64,000 nucleotides of DNA, taken from Bretschneidera sinensis (Eukaryota; Streptophyta; Magnoliopsida; Brassicales; Akaniaceae). Shown here piece by piece: positions 33,504 to 44,590 of the stretch (position 1 is the first letter of the stretch; each line of letters begins with the position of its first letter). The stretch spans positions 70,634,317 through 70,698,316 of the forward strand of contig CM043701.1 in assembly GCA_023935145.1 (NCBI GenBank), given 5' to 3'. The notes under the pieces were generated by a model. The model saw only the letters and a program-made list of their open reading frames with translations. It did no database searches and was not told the origin of the DNA. A program made the position numbers and the translations under genes.

Positions 33504-34640
33504 TCAAGGTGAATAGATCGGATCCATAAGTGGAATGTCTTCCACTTCCGGATCCTGACTATCAATTAAGATCTTAAGTCGTTGACCAATGACTTTAAAA
33601 CTCCAACCATGTCTTGTATCCTCAATTTCTACTGCCCCATTCTTAAAAGCATTTTTCACTACGAAAGGACTAGTCCACCTCGACCGAAGTTTTCCCGGAT
33701 GCTTATGGAGTCTAGAATCATATAAGAACACCCAATCTTCAGGTTTAAATGTTTTTCTCACAATATTTTTATCATGAAACACTTTCATCTTGGCCTTATA
33801 GATTCTGGAGTTCTCATAAGCATTATTTCTTAACTCCTCTAACTCGGTCAACTGAAATTTTCTAAGCTTGCCCGCTTCGCCTATGTCAAAATTGAAAGAT
33901 TTGATGGCCCAATAAACTCAATACTCGAGCTCTATAGGTAAGTGGCAAGGCTTTCCAAAAAACAAGCCTATAAGGTGACATACCTAAGGGAGTTTTGAAA
34001 GCTATACGGTAAGCCCAAAGCGCATCAACTAGTCTCAAAGACCAATCCTTGCGATCCGGGTTGACTGTTTTTTCTAGAATTTTATTAATTTCCCTATTAA
34101 CAAGTTCTACTTGTCCACTAGTCTGAGGATGGTCGGCTGTAGAAATTTTATGTAACACCCCATATTTTCTCATTAAAGCTTCAAATGAACGGTTGCAAAA
34201 AAGTGTACCTCGATCACTAATTATAGCACGTGGTGTGCCAAATCAAGATAACACATTTTCCTTGAGAAATTTAATTACCGTTCTATTATCATTGCTTCGG
34301 CAAGCAGTTGCCTCTACCCACTTTGATACATAATCCATTGCCACGATGATGTATTGGTATCTGAAGGACGGAGGAAAGGGTCCCATAAAATCAATGCCCC
34401 AACAATCGAAGATTTCGATTACTAAAATTGGGTTTAAAGGCATCATATTACGATTAGACACAGCTCCTAACTTCTGAAACTTTTCACATGAGTGACAATA
34501 GATGTTTGCATCTTTATACAAGGTAGACCAATAAAATCCACACTGCAAAATTTTTGCAATAGTTTTTTTTCATTGAAAAGTGGCCTCCACAAGCTTGGGA
34601 GTGAAAAAATTTCAAGACGCTGGCAATCTCTTCATTAGGG
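33504..34640 (-). pseudogene. Element E integrase
   Basis: Ty3-type integrase on the minus strand. The zinc-binding region is seen around 34680-34470 (FHSQACGGHFS, then CHSCEKFQ) with a +1 shift in an 8-T run at 34560-34570. The core has all three catalytic residues: Asp in WGIDFMGPFP (about 34400), Asp in [10 protein letters not shown] (about 34215), Glu in [11 protein letters not shown] (about 34110). TGA near 34241 (Arg codon) and a +1 shift near 33955 in a 6-A run break it. The C-terminal part (LEELRNNAYENSRIYK, KLRSRWTSPFVV) ends at 33504. Confidence 0.9.
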
Positions 34641-35215
34641 ATGCAATGCCTTAAAATTTGGTCAGGGCAGTACTTGAAAAGACAGGGGTCATCCCAATAA
34701 AAATTACGTACCTCATTCAAGAATTTTCTTTTGTCTTGAGCGCCCCAATCCATCGGTATCTCACTAGTAGCTAAATAATTCACAATATGAGCAAACCATT
34801 GTAGAGAAGTAACAGAGAGTAATTGGTCATCCGAAAAATCATCCTTGATTGGCATGTCATCAGAGGTGTCCTCAAATGTAAGCCTCGAGAGATGATCCGC
34901 CACTACATTCTCTACTCCTTTCTTGTCTTTGATGGTGATGTCAAATTCTTGTAGGAGTAGGATCCACCGTATTAGTTGTGCCTTAGCATCCTTCTTTGTA
35001 AGGAGGTATTTGAGGGCTACATGATCTGTGAAGATAAGAATAGGAGAACCAATTAAATAAGCATGAAATTTGTTCAAAGCAAATACTATAGCAAGTAATT
35101 CTTTTTCAGTGGTGGAGTAGTTCATTTGAGCACTATTTAAAGTTTTACTAGCATAGTAAATGACATAAGGCTTTCCCTCTCTTTGCTGTCCAAGAACAGC
35201 ACCTACAGCATTAGG
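34641..35215 (-). pseudogene. Element E RNase H, 5' part deleted
   Basis: Minus strand. Reads NYSTTEKELLAIVFALNKF (about 35120), FTDHVALKYLLTKKD, QEFDITIKDKKG and DHLSRL. The start of the domain, with the first catalytic Asp, is missing: at about 35215 the RT tail (ISRPLYALL) is joined to a late RNase H piece (VGAVLGQ in another frame), a loss of roughly 150 bp by comparison with the family. Confidence 0.85.
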
Positions 35216-36318
35216 AGGGCATATAACGGTCTAGATATGTTGGAAAAATTTTGTATGAACCTCCTATAAAAACTGGCATAACCAAGGAAAGATCTCACAT
35301 CATTTACTGTCTTAGGTGTGGGAAATTTAGAGATTAATTCAATCTTAGAATGATCAACCTCTATCCCATTAGAAGAAATAATATGCCCTAAGACAATACC
35401 GGATGGTACCATGAAATGACATTTTTCCCAATTTAAAACTAATTCCTTTTCCTCACAACGAATTAGCACTCTTGCTAAATTCATTAAGCATGCATCAAAT
35501 GAAGATCTAAAAACAGTTAGGTCATCTATAAAAATTTCCATGCAATTTTCAACCATATCACTAAAGATTCTCATCATGCAGCGTTGAAAAGTGGCAGGGG
35601 CATTACATAATCCAAATGGAATTCTACGAAAAGCATAAGTGCCAAAAGGACATGTGCAAGTGGTTTTCTCTTAGTCTTCTAATGCAATTTCAATTTGATA
35701 ATAACCAGAATAACCATCTAAGAAATAGTAAAAAGGATGACTAGCTACACGCTCAAGAATTTGATCAATAAAAGGGAGTGGGAATTGGTCTTTCCAGGTG
35801 GTAGTATTTAATTTTCTATAATCAATGCGCATGCGCCACCTGGTCACAAGTTTGGTAGGGACTAACTCTCCTAGGTCATTCTTTACCACAGTGACTATGG
35901 ACTTTTTAAGAACGACTTGCGTAGGACTTACCCATTTACTATTAGCTATGAGATATATAATTCCCGCTTCTAATAGTTTTAACACTTCATTCTTCACTAC
36001 TTCTTTCATAGTGGGGTTAAGCCTACGTTGAGGGTCTCTATGAGGACTAGTCCCTTCATCTAAATTTATCTTATGAGAATAGATCAGGGGACTAATTCCT
36101 TTTAAATCACCCATGCTCCAACCTAAGGCTGATTTATGTGCATTTAAGGTCCGAATTAATTTCTCACCTTGAGATGTAGATAATTCAGATGAGATAATAA
36201 CAGGAAAGGTATCACCTGGACCGAGGAAGACATGCTTCAAACCCTTAGGTAGTGGCTTCAATTCAAATTTAAGTGCTTCCACACTTGAGGAGATTTTTTT
36301 CTCATTTATAGGCGCCAC
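35216..36318 (-). pseudogene. Element E reverse transcriptase
   Basis: Minus strand, Athila-type. Linker ALKFELKPLPKGLKHVFLG (about 36280), then RRLNPTMKEVV, LLEAGIIYLIANSKWVSPTQ, RMRIDYRKLN, PLPFIDQILERV, FLDGYSGYYQI (about 35700). TAG/TAA at 35671 (Gln codon) interrupts it. The active site is FIDD (about 35530) in place of YVDD. Then GIVLGHIISSNGIEVD and FLGYASFYRRFI. Upstream at 36318 it is joined to LTR sequence; gag and protease are absent. Confidence 0.92.
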
Positions 36319-36723
36319 GGCCCTTGCCTTGGTTTTGGTTTCTCCCCTTTCTGGAGGCCAAGGCCCTGCCTAGTCTAAGCCACAGCTTCCACTGAAGCTT
36401 CTTTCTTGCTCTTTTGGCTCGGTTCTAGAGGCCAAGGCTTGGATATTTTCAGGCTGTAGCGCACACATTCAAGACTTGTTTTTTTCTTCATTTGTCCTTC
36501 CACAACCATACCTTCACTTCGGTATGCCTCGAGTCTTTGTGCTTCAAGCAATGATGACTTTTCCTCCTCTTTTCGCTCAAAGTACCTGAAAATGCACCAA
36601 AATATATCAATGATCCAAGAATGACACTTTAGAGTTGTTAATGTATAAAAGTGCAATTAAAACCTAGATCAACCCTAAAATGCTAGCAATTAAGTACTGC
36701 TAAGATGCATTTTATGATTATCA
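36319..36723 (-). mobile_element. Element E 5' LTR fragment joined directly to pol
   Basis: On the minus strand it begins TGATAATCATAAAATGC at 36723 and is homologous to the start of the element N LTR (40237 downwards) at least to about 36480; 36319-36480 is GC-richer and only tentatively LTR. The rest of the LTR, primer-binding site, gag and protease are missing between here and RT. Confidence 0.7.
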
Positions 36724-37090
36724 TCATTTCTTATTGAGAGTGGCGTCGAAAAAGTCCACGAAAGTCAGATGACATCCCGCTCATGCTACTTTAGCTCCAT
36801 CAAGGGGCACAAAAAGATTAAGCCTATGCATTTAAAGATTTAAGCCCACAAGGCTACTCAGATCGAGCTCAAAAACCTCGACGGCTCACTAGTACCTTGG
36901 GTTTAGAAAGCTATGAACCTTAGGGAATTCCACCAATAATGTAGTTTTCTTTTTTAATACGATTTGGTCTATCTCTATAGCTTTAGAATATCTATCTAAA
37001 ATATAAAATTATATACTATTTCACCCATATTCTTTCTTTGCAAGAAATTCATGTGAAACATCAAGCATACTCACTTTTGAAGTTAGCTCA
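36724..37090. other. Left part of older element G or unclassified DNA
   Basis: AT-rich, no coding sequence supported. It is the left flank of Copia F and continues logically at 50307 after removing F and one copy of AACAC. Confidence 0.5.
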
Positions 37091-37095
37091 AACAC

Positions 37096-37973
37096 TATTG
37101 GAAATCACCTCAAGATGCCCAGGTGGCGATCTTCCAAACACCCAAGTCTATAATGACTTGTAATGAACAGAAACAAACCAATCCAAGAAATCACACAAGC
37201 AATTGTTATCGAGGTTCAGTAATGTGCCTACATCCCCATGAGCTACTTCGAGCTCTCTGCACTAAATCAGTGAGTTCTTACAATTTACAGCAACTCCTCT
37301 TCCAGAATTGTCTTGTTCTTGAAGAACGAAAGAAGAGAAAAAGAAAGTGATAAGGAGTAGTGTTTCGCTGGAATTTTCCCCAAGAAAATTCCACTTACGA
37401 GCCCTTGAATCCCCAATCTATACTACTCTCTCTCTAAACAACCAGCCTCTCTACAATGAGTCTCTCTTATGTTTTGTGTCTTTGTACTCTTAAACTTGAT
37501 CTCACATATGATGATGTTCTCTATTTTTGATTAAAGCTAGGCGACCCTTTATACAGTGCACCAACTTCTTGAACCAGTCTTGAAGTCAATCTCAACCCTT
37601 AGATCTTGAGGACCAATCAGTCATAGCCCTTCAACAAGTCTAAGTGATCCTGCATGTTTTAATCAAGCCCATGCACTAGGAGAAGAATGCTGAAACTTGG
37701 CTTCAGGTGTGCCTGGAGCTACGGCCCAGAACAGGGCAGGCCGCGGCTCAGAGGAGGGGAAAGCAGGTTGCCATACTAGAGGCCGCGGCTTGGGTGGCCT
37801 ATGCCATGAAGCACAGGGTCGTGCTGCGGCGTGCACACCTTGGGCCACGGCGCGCATAGAGGAGGCAGATCTTTTGGACTTTCTGTGGGCCGCGGCGACC
37901 AAAGTTGGGCTACGGCACACACCCATGACCTGATGCTGACTTCAACTTGTTTAATTCTTTACAAATCCCATCA
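37096..37973 (-). mobile_element. Copia F 3' LTR
   Basis: 878 bp, homologous to 49468-50301 over its length. Contains a GC-rich cluster with GCCGCGGC-type words at 37730-37920. On the minus strand it begins TGATGGGATTTG; its other end is ATTTCCAATA instead of the canonical CA end. Confidence 0.9.
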
Positions 37974-37989
37974 AATCTCTACATTTGTC

Positions 37990-38742
37990 TAAGCAATTAA
38001 ATCAGAACCCATTGTGCAGAGAACTCAATATCTAAACTCAACTTGAGTCCCCATATCAACCAACTCCAATCCTAAGAAGTCCAAGGCAAATGATTGAACT
38101 TACTTAGAGGTAGAACTTTAGTGCCTAAATTTGCAGGATTTTCTTCCGTGGCTACCTTGTCCACATGAATGCATCATTCCGTACCATTTTCCCGAATGAA
38201 ATGATACTGCACATCCATATGCTTTGTCATCTCATGGAACACCGGATTCTTACACAAGTGCAATTCACTTTGGTTATCTGAATACACCACCACTTGCTCC
38301 TTCAGGACCTTCAACTCTTCTAATAACCCTTTGCACCACATAGCCTCCTTTATGGCTTCCGTGGCCACTATGTACTCAGCCTCAGTTGGTGAGAGTGCTA
38401 CCACCGGCTGCAACTGAGCTTTCCAACTTATACAACATCCGTTTAAGTTAAAGAAGTAGGAGGTAATCAATCTTCTTTTATCCTGATATGCTCCATAGTC
38501 CGAATCCGAATAACCTTCTAGATAGATGGACTTACCCCTCTTCTCATAAACTAGCCCCACATTTGGGCTTCCCTTCAAGTACCTCAACAACCACTTCATC
38601 CTAAGCCAATGCTCCTTTTTGGGATTACTCATAAACCTGCTGAGAAGACTCATTGCATGAGCAATGTCGAGCCTAGTGCTTACCATCATGAACATGACTG
38701 ATCCAACTGCACTAGAGTAAGGGACCTTTTCTATTTCCTTCT
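37990..38742 (-). pseudogene. Copia F RNase H and RT C-terminus
   Basis: Minus strand. Starts at the insertion point of N with KKEIEKVPYSSAVGS (38742-38695), then TRLDIAHAMSLLSRFM, the RNase H motifs GYSDSDYGAY (about 38500), SPTEAEYIVATEA (about 38390) and VVYSDNQSELHLCKNP (about 38280), VFHEMTKHMDVQYHFIR. A TGA/TAA near 38174 interrupts the end; copia-like sequence (IHVDKVATEENPA) goes on in frame to about 38100. Confidence 0.88.
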
Positions 38743-40237
38743 TGATTACACCCAAAACATACGCGGTGTTGAAGTATAGCCTTGGGGTGTCGATTCCACA
38801 GGGAGACAAATTAACTATAAAGTAAGGTGTAAACTTTAATCTGAAACGATATGATCAAATTAAATAGAGAATCTGAAATTGATAGTGAAACAATTGTGTA
38901 TAGTAGATTGTGAAGTATAATAAGGGAATAACAAGGATCCGGGAATCCTCCCTAGGTTCGTTGCCCTAATCCTAACTTGATTTAGTTGTTTTTATCTCGA
39001 TTGCAAGTTTCACATCCCAAACAGGCAATCGACAAATATTCAATTAAAGTGCATGTATAAACCCTAATGTAATTGATATGAATTATTCTTTACTTTCAAG
39101 CACACATGACCTAACTTATAAATTATCAAGAGACGACGATATATCTAAATGACAATACCACAACAATGGATAAATCTATAAAAGAGATCTACCAGACTCA
39201 ATCACACCCAAACAAATACACATAAGAAGAGCATTACTAGACTTATATGGAAAAGAAACATGCAATCACCAAACTAATAAGAAATCTACTAATTAGATTA
39301 AAAATTAAATCATAACAATGTTTGAACGTTAAAGCTCTATTACAACTGAATCAAATAAGAGAAATAGAAACAACTACACCTAGGGATTCATCCCTTCGCC
39401 TTGCTTGGAGATTAGTTAGCCATGAGGGAGAGTGTGGCAGCCTCCCTTGAGTTTTCTACGTTTTTTTATTCTCTAATTACAAACCCTAAGTGGTATATTT
39501 ATAGTACACAAGGCCTAGGGGTGTTTTAGGGTTTGAACAAGTCATTAAAGACCTAATTAGGGTCTAACTCGGACTGCATAAAGCTGTGTGCGTGCTGCAG
39601 CGTCACTTGGGCGCGGTGCGGCTCTGTTTTGTTAAGTCAGGTGCTGGTGCTATGAGGTGCGGTGCAGATAATCCATGGTGCGGCGCGGTGCAGCTCTGTT
39701 TTGTTAAGTCAGGTGCTGGTGCTGTGAGGTGCGGCGCGGATAATCCATGGTGCGGCGCGGGCTGATGCTGATTCAGAAGGTGTGACCTCTGTCCGCTAAA
39801 AGTGCCATAACTTTCTCTAGAGAAAATATTTTAATGAACCGTAAAATCATCCAGAAAGTAGACTTTCAGATCTTTCTAAGAATATGTGGCACACTTCCTG
39901 GTTCTTTCTACATCAACACAGTTTAATTTGTAAAGATGGTTGATTTCTATGGCAACTCCAGCAACTTAGTGAAAACTCCTTTCTTAGTTTCTCTTTATCT
40001 TGGCTCTTCGACGACCATTCTTTCACTTGATTGTTCAATGGAACTTCGTGTTTTAAAATGATGATAGCTCTTACATCTCTTTTAACTCAAGATACCTGAA
40101 AAATGCACCGAAATAAATTAATGTTCCAAAAACACCATTTTAGAGTTGTTAATGAATAAAAATGCAATTAAGACCTAAATCAACCCTAAAGTGCTAACAA
40201 ATAAGTACGACTAAGATGCATTTTATGGCTCTTATCA
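38743..40237 (-). mobile_element. Element N 3' LTR
   Basis: 1495 bp. Minus strand TGATAAGAGCCATAAAATGC...GGGTGTAATCA. Nearly identical to 44591-45972, so N is the youngest insertion in this nest. It has a 72-bp tandem duplication (39621-39764) absent from the 5' LTR. It also carries the CTCTAGAGAAA block shared with element D LTRs. Confidence 0.92.
39621..39764 (-). repeat. 72-bp tandem duplication private to the element N 3' LTR
   Basis: Units start GCTCTGTTTTGTTAAGTCAG at 39621 and 39693. The 5' LTR (around 45469-45540) has one unit. Confidence 0.92.
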
Positions 40238-41836
40238 CTACCCCCAACTAGCTTATTGCTAGTCCCTAGCAATTCAAGTGAAAGCAAGAGATGAATTTCT
40301 ATGGTGGGAATCAAATTTTATGAAAAGCAATATTAGTGTCAACCAAGAGTAATTCACTTTTTGTCTCAAAAATTGCACATAACATACGGCACATAGAATC
40401 ATTAAGTTTCACCTAAGTCCAAAAGTAATCCAAACATCAATATTAAAATTGTTATTGACTCTTAAGATCCATCTTACCACAATCCATTAATCCGAACATC
40501 CGGATGATTTTATGCATAACATTCGTGAATACAAGTCTTGGCCTCTAAAACATGATAAATTGCGTGACATCAATCACAAAAACAAGCTCCATCGGCTCAC
40601 TTTTCAAATCACTCTCCACTATTGTAGAAAAATCACACTACATTGGATCAATAGGTCTTTAATAAGCTTGTAACGTTAGGCTAAGGTAAAGGTTAAGAAG
40701 GAATGGGAAGGATTCAACAAGTAAAATAACTCAATCTCTTAGTTTTGAACACAACTCTTTAAGCACTGGATAACCTTACTTCAATACCCAACTCTTTCAA
40801 CCATTTTTCGAGCATTTCTTTCAACAAATCACCATTTTTTCTTTCTTTCTTCTTTCTCCGCCATAATTCAATTTTTTATTTTAGCACATAATCATTCACC
40901 TTCTTTTTCATCATTTTTTTCTTTTCTTTTCCGCAACCTCCAACTTATCTCCTTTAATGTACTTAGGTTGTGGTAGTGATATTTTTTCATATTTCCACCC
41001 TTACTCCTTTTAAGTGCTTCTCACAACATGTGTATGACTAAGTTCTTTTAAAAGAAAGGTACGGATAAAATATTTTTAGGTTCATAAAGGTAAGTAAATG
41101 GTTTATCGAAAGAAACAAGGCTCAATTTTTCTTTTCGAGAAAAAGACTCAAATAGGTGACTAGTGATAAATATAGCAATGGTAGGTTTGAAAGGCTCAAA
41201 CGGTTCAAAAATAGCCTATATCATATCCTAAGTAGTGTGTATTCTAGGAATTCACCTCAAGTGATTATCAAATAAGTTCTAGAGCTTGTTGAGACCACAA
41301 AAGTATTCACAAACAATCGCACATAGAACTTTTCTAGATGTTTTAGACTAATCATACAATCTTACCACAAACTAGAGTCTCAAACCAAATGAAGATTGAT
41401 ACTTAAATTAATTTCAAACTAAAACAAAATTTAATTCCTTCTAAATGTTGTATATTATCTCAATTAAGCTTATATCATTGACATATGAATTACATCCAAG
41501 GCAAACACAAAGCATGTTAAAAATAAACAAAAAGGAAAATGACATCAAGCAGTTCAATGGAAAAAAATGTATGGAAATAAAAAAATATGGAAACAAAGAG
41601 ATGCGTTTCCTCCATCCCCAACTTAAAAATTGTATTGACCTCAACGTAAAAGAAAGAGTAAAAGAAACTCCCTTTGTAGCCAAAGGTGCACAGAAGCTGA
41701 AAATTGTGCTCCACCATTTGAACTGCTTTGTATATTTTCCTTGAAAAGGAAATACTAAGTTAATACTAGAAAACAGCAAAATAATAATAATAAATAAGAA
41801 AAAGAAATATAAAAAACAGTAAAAATAAAAGGATAT
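40238..41836 (-). other. Element N 3' untranslated region
   Basis: Non-coding. Minus-strand AGTTGGGGGTAG abuts the 3' LTR at 40238-40250 and is the likely polypurine tract. A second CCCCAACTTAAAAATTG-type tract is near 41617. Homologous to the element E 3' region (28536-30224). Confidence 0.85.
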
Positions 41837-41883
41837 GTTGTGGGTTGCCTCCCATGAGCGCTAAGTTTTACATCTTCGGTCAG
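41837..41883 (-). other. Conserved 3' motif, element N copy
   Basis: Minus strand TGACCGAAGATGTAAAACTT then AGCGCTCATGGGAGGCAACCC; same block as at 18648 and 22344, about 70 bp after the gag-protease stop. Confidence 0.85.
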
Positions 41884-41954
41884 ACACTGCACCACTCTCA
41901 CTGCTGGCCTCATTGTGGTGCTGAAAATGAGGCTCCAATTTAATGGCCTTAATG

Positions 41955-42950
41955 CTAATCTTTTGGCAAGGAATACTTAAAGTCCACCGCATATGGCTCA
42001 AGTGTTCTTGGTGTTGCCCACTCACTATCAGTAGTAGGGTATTTGGTTCTCGCATCCATGTGACTTCTCTCAAGTGACTCCTCAAAGCATGGTTGCCATG
42101 ATTTCTTAATAAATTCCTGTGACTTATCAAAAATATCAACAACATTAACGGCATGGGAATAAATTAAAGAATCATCGAACTTAAAATTATTAGGAGAGAA
42201 TTCCATAGAATTATCTTTAGTGTGCTCATCCTCCAAATTGAGCTTATCAACCATGTAAGTATTGACACACTCATTCTCTTCATGTGGCTGTTTTGAGACA
42301 CGGAAAACATTTACCTCTAAAGTTCTATTTCCAAATGATAATGTCATTAAGCCATTCCTACAATTAATGAGGGCATTGGCAGTGGCAAGGAACGGTCTTC
42401 CAAGTATCAAAGGAATTTTGGACTCCGTGTTTACAGTAGAAACAGTATCTAAAACCAAAAAATCAATAAGATAGTAGAAATTATCAATTTGCAACAAAAC
42501 ATCTTCTACAATACCTCTTGGTTTTCTTACCGATCTATCCACTAATTGAAGTACCATGGAGGTTGGTTTGATCTGACCTAGACCGAGCTGTAAGTACATG
42601 GAGTATGGCATGAGGTTCACACTAGCACTCAAATCTAGCAATGCTTGGCCACAAGGGTTTTTTCCAATTTGGCAAGCCACCGCTGGACAGCCCGGATCTT
42701 TATATTTGGGCGGTGTCTCACTGTTAATTATAGCACTTGCTTGCTCCATTAAGAATACCGTCTTCTTCACATTGTGCTTCCTCTTGAGTGTGCATAAATC
42801 CTTGATGACTTTAGCATAGTTGGGGATCTGTTTTATGACATGAAGAAGAGGGAGATTAATTTTAACATGCTGAAGTTGTTCAAGAATCTCACCTTTTAAT
42901 GCTGTATTTATCTCCTTAGGTTTAAGAAGTGCTTGAGGGAAAGGCACCGG
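41955..42950 (-). pseudogene. Element N aspartic protease
   Basis: Minus strand, same frame as gag and open throughout (it forms the C-terminal part of a 455-codon ORF, 43322-41955). The active-site region reads ALLDLSASVNLMPYSMY near 42650-42600, with Ser where DxG would have Gly. Downstream are VLQLVDRSVRKPRGI and PLILGRPFLATANALINC. The frame ends at 41955 after DFKYSLPKD, where the pol linker would begin; RT, RNase H and integrase are absent. Confidence 0.88.
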
Positions 42951-44393
42951 TGGGCGATAAACATCACGAGCCTCTTGTTCCTTGGGGGTTTTATCCTTGT
43001 TACTCAAGTTTGATGGTAGAGTGGGACCATCAATTTTCTTACTACTACGGGTGATTATGGCATTAACCTCTTTAACATTTTGATTTCCAGGATTGGAGGT
43101 TTGTGCCATATGTTGCCACCTTGGATTTTGTTGTGGCTGTGAAGGAAACCATCCTTGCTCTTGAATCACCAAGAAACTAGTTAACTTAGTGAGTTGGCTC
43201 TTTATCTCCTTTTGTTCCGCTTTGATCCCTTGTTGCTCCTCTAACAGCTGTTGATTTATTTTGCCTTGATCTTCCACATTCTTGGCATGTACCTGCATAA
43301 ATGACTTAAACATATCTTCCAAAGGTAAAGATTGTTGAGATGCATTATATGAAGTTGCTTCCGGTTGCCATTGGGTACTAGAGTGGGCAGGAGGTTGTGT
43401 ATCGGGTTTCCAATTAAAATTTGGGTGATTTTTTCAATCGGGATTGTAGGTGTTAGAGTAAGGTGAGTGTGGTTTCCCAAAGGGTATACCTACAGCATTA
43501 CACTCTTCCTTCATCTCAAAATAAATTGGACAATCCTTAGGTAAATGATCTACCCCATTACACATGAAACAAGGCTCATAGGACTCTACCCTAGCAACCG
43601 GTTCAGGAGCCCTAGCATTTCTGGTTTTTAAGGCTTCAATTTCCTTAGTTAGGGCCTCTAAACGGGCTTTACGGTTATCCTCTTCCTTAAGTTGATAAAT
43701 CCCAGTGGGTTGATTTCTCCTAGTGCTTTCCATGGTATTTGGTCCTGTCCAAGTGTAGGATTTTTCTGATAGGTCATCTAGGAAATCTATGGCTTGGTCG
43801 GGATCTTTTTGAAGAAAATCCCCATTGCACATCATTTCTATGAACTGCCTCTCCCTACTTAGAAGTCCATCATAGAAGTAGCTAACCATCCGTCAACTCT
43901 CATACCCATGGTGTGGACAAGAATTCAAAAGGTCCTTGAAACGTTCCCAAACTTGATATAAGGTTTCGCTCTCCTTTTGTGCAAAGTTCGAGATTTGTCT
44001 CTTGAGGTTATTGGTCTTATAGGTTGGGAAGTGTTTTTGGAAGAAAACTCATGTCATCTCATCCCAACTACCTATGGACCTAGGCCTTAACGAGTACAGC
44101 CAAGCCTTGGCTTTTTCCTTAAGTGAAAAAGGAAAAAACCTAAGTTTAACAGTGTCTATCATATCAGCCCTACTGTGAAAAGTTGCTACTACTTCCTCAA
44201 ATTCCCTAACGTGGATATAGGGGTTTTCATTCTCAAATCCATGGAAGGTTGGTAGCAATTGTATCATGCCCAGTTTGAAATCATGTTGTTGAACATTAGG
44301 GGGGAACATGATACAAGATGGGGCGGCTGTTCGGCTAGGGTGCAAGTAGTCTTTAAGTGTCCTAGCAACAATTTCATTGTGATTTTTGGCCAT
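42951..44393 (-). pseudogene. gag: Element N gag (Athila-like)
   Basis: Minus strand from ATG 44393-44391 (MAKNHNEIVARTLKDYL), the expected Athila-type start. Then IQLLPTFHGFENENPYIHV, FFPFSLKEKAKAWLYSLRP and, after TGA at 44049, FYDGLLSRERQFIEMMCNG (about 43880). Zinc knuckle CFMCNGVDHLPKDCP near 43570-43530; then YNPD followed by TGA at 43434. The whole gag-protease frame is continuous apart from three stops (44049, about 43890, 43434), so it decayed late or was under constraint recently. Confidence 0.9.
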
Positions 44394-44567
44394 GTTAGGG
44401 GAAATAAATAAAACAGAAAGAAAAAAATAAAATAAATAAATTAGAAAATCAAAACAAAGAGCAAAGAACAAAATAAAATAAAAAATCAGAAAATCAAAAC
44501 TTCAAGAAAGGAACGATATTACCGTTTTGTCTCAAAGTTGACAATCTTCCTTGTTCGTAAGCGCATC

Positions 44568-44585
44568 TCCCTGGCAACAGCGCCA
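44568..44585 (-). other. Element N primer-binding site
   Basis: Minus strand TGGCGCTGTTGCCAGGGA, five bases from the LTR end at 44591. tRNA-Asp-like, two to three differences from the Athila consensus. Confidence 0.85.
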
Positions 44586-44590
44586 AAATT

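Noticed and set aside
37663..37933. Ala/Arg-rich ORFs in Copia F LTR (also 50007-50412)
   Set aside because: Lie within LTRs, over GC-rich repeats, and are not conserved in frame between the two LTRs.
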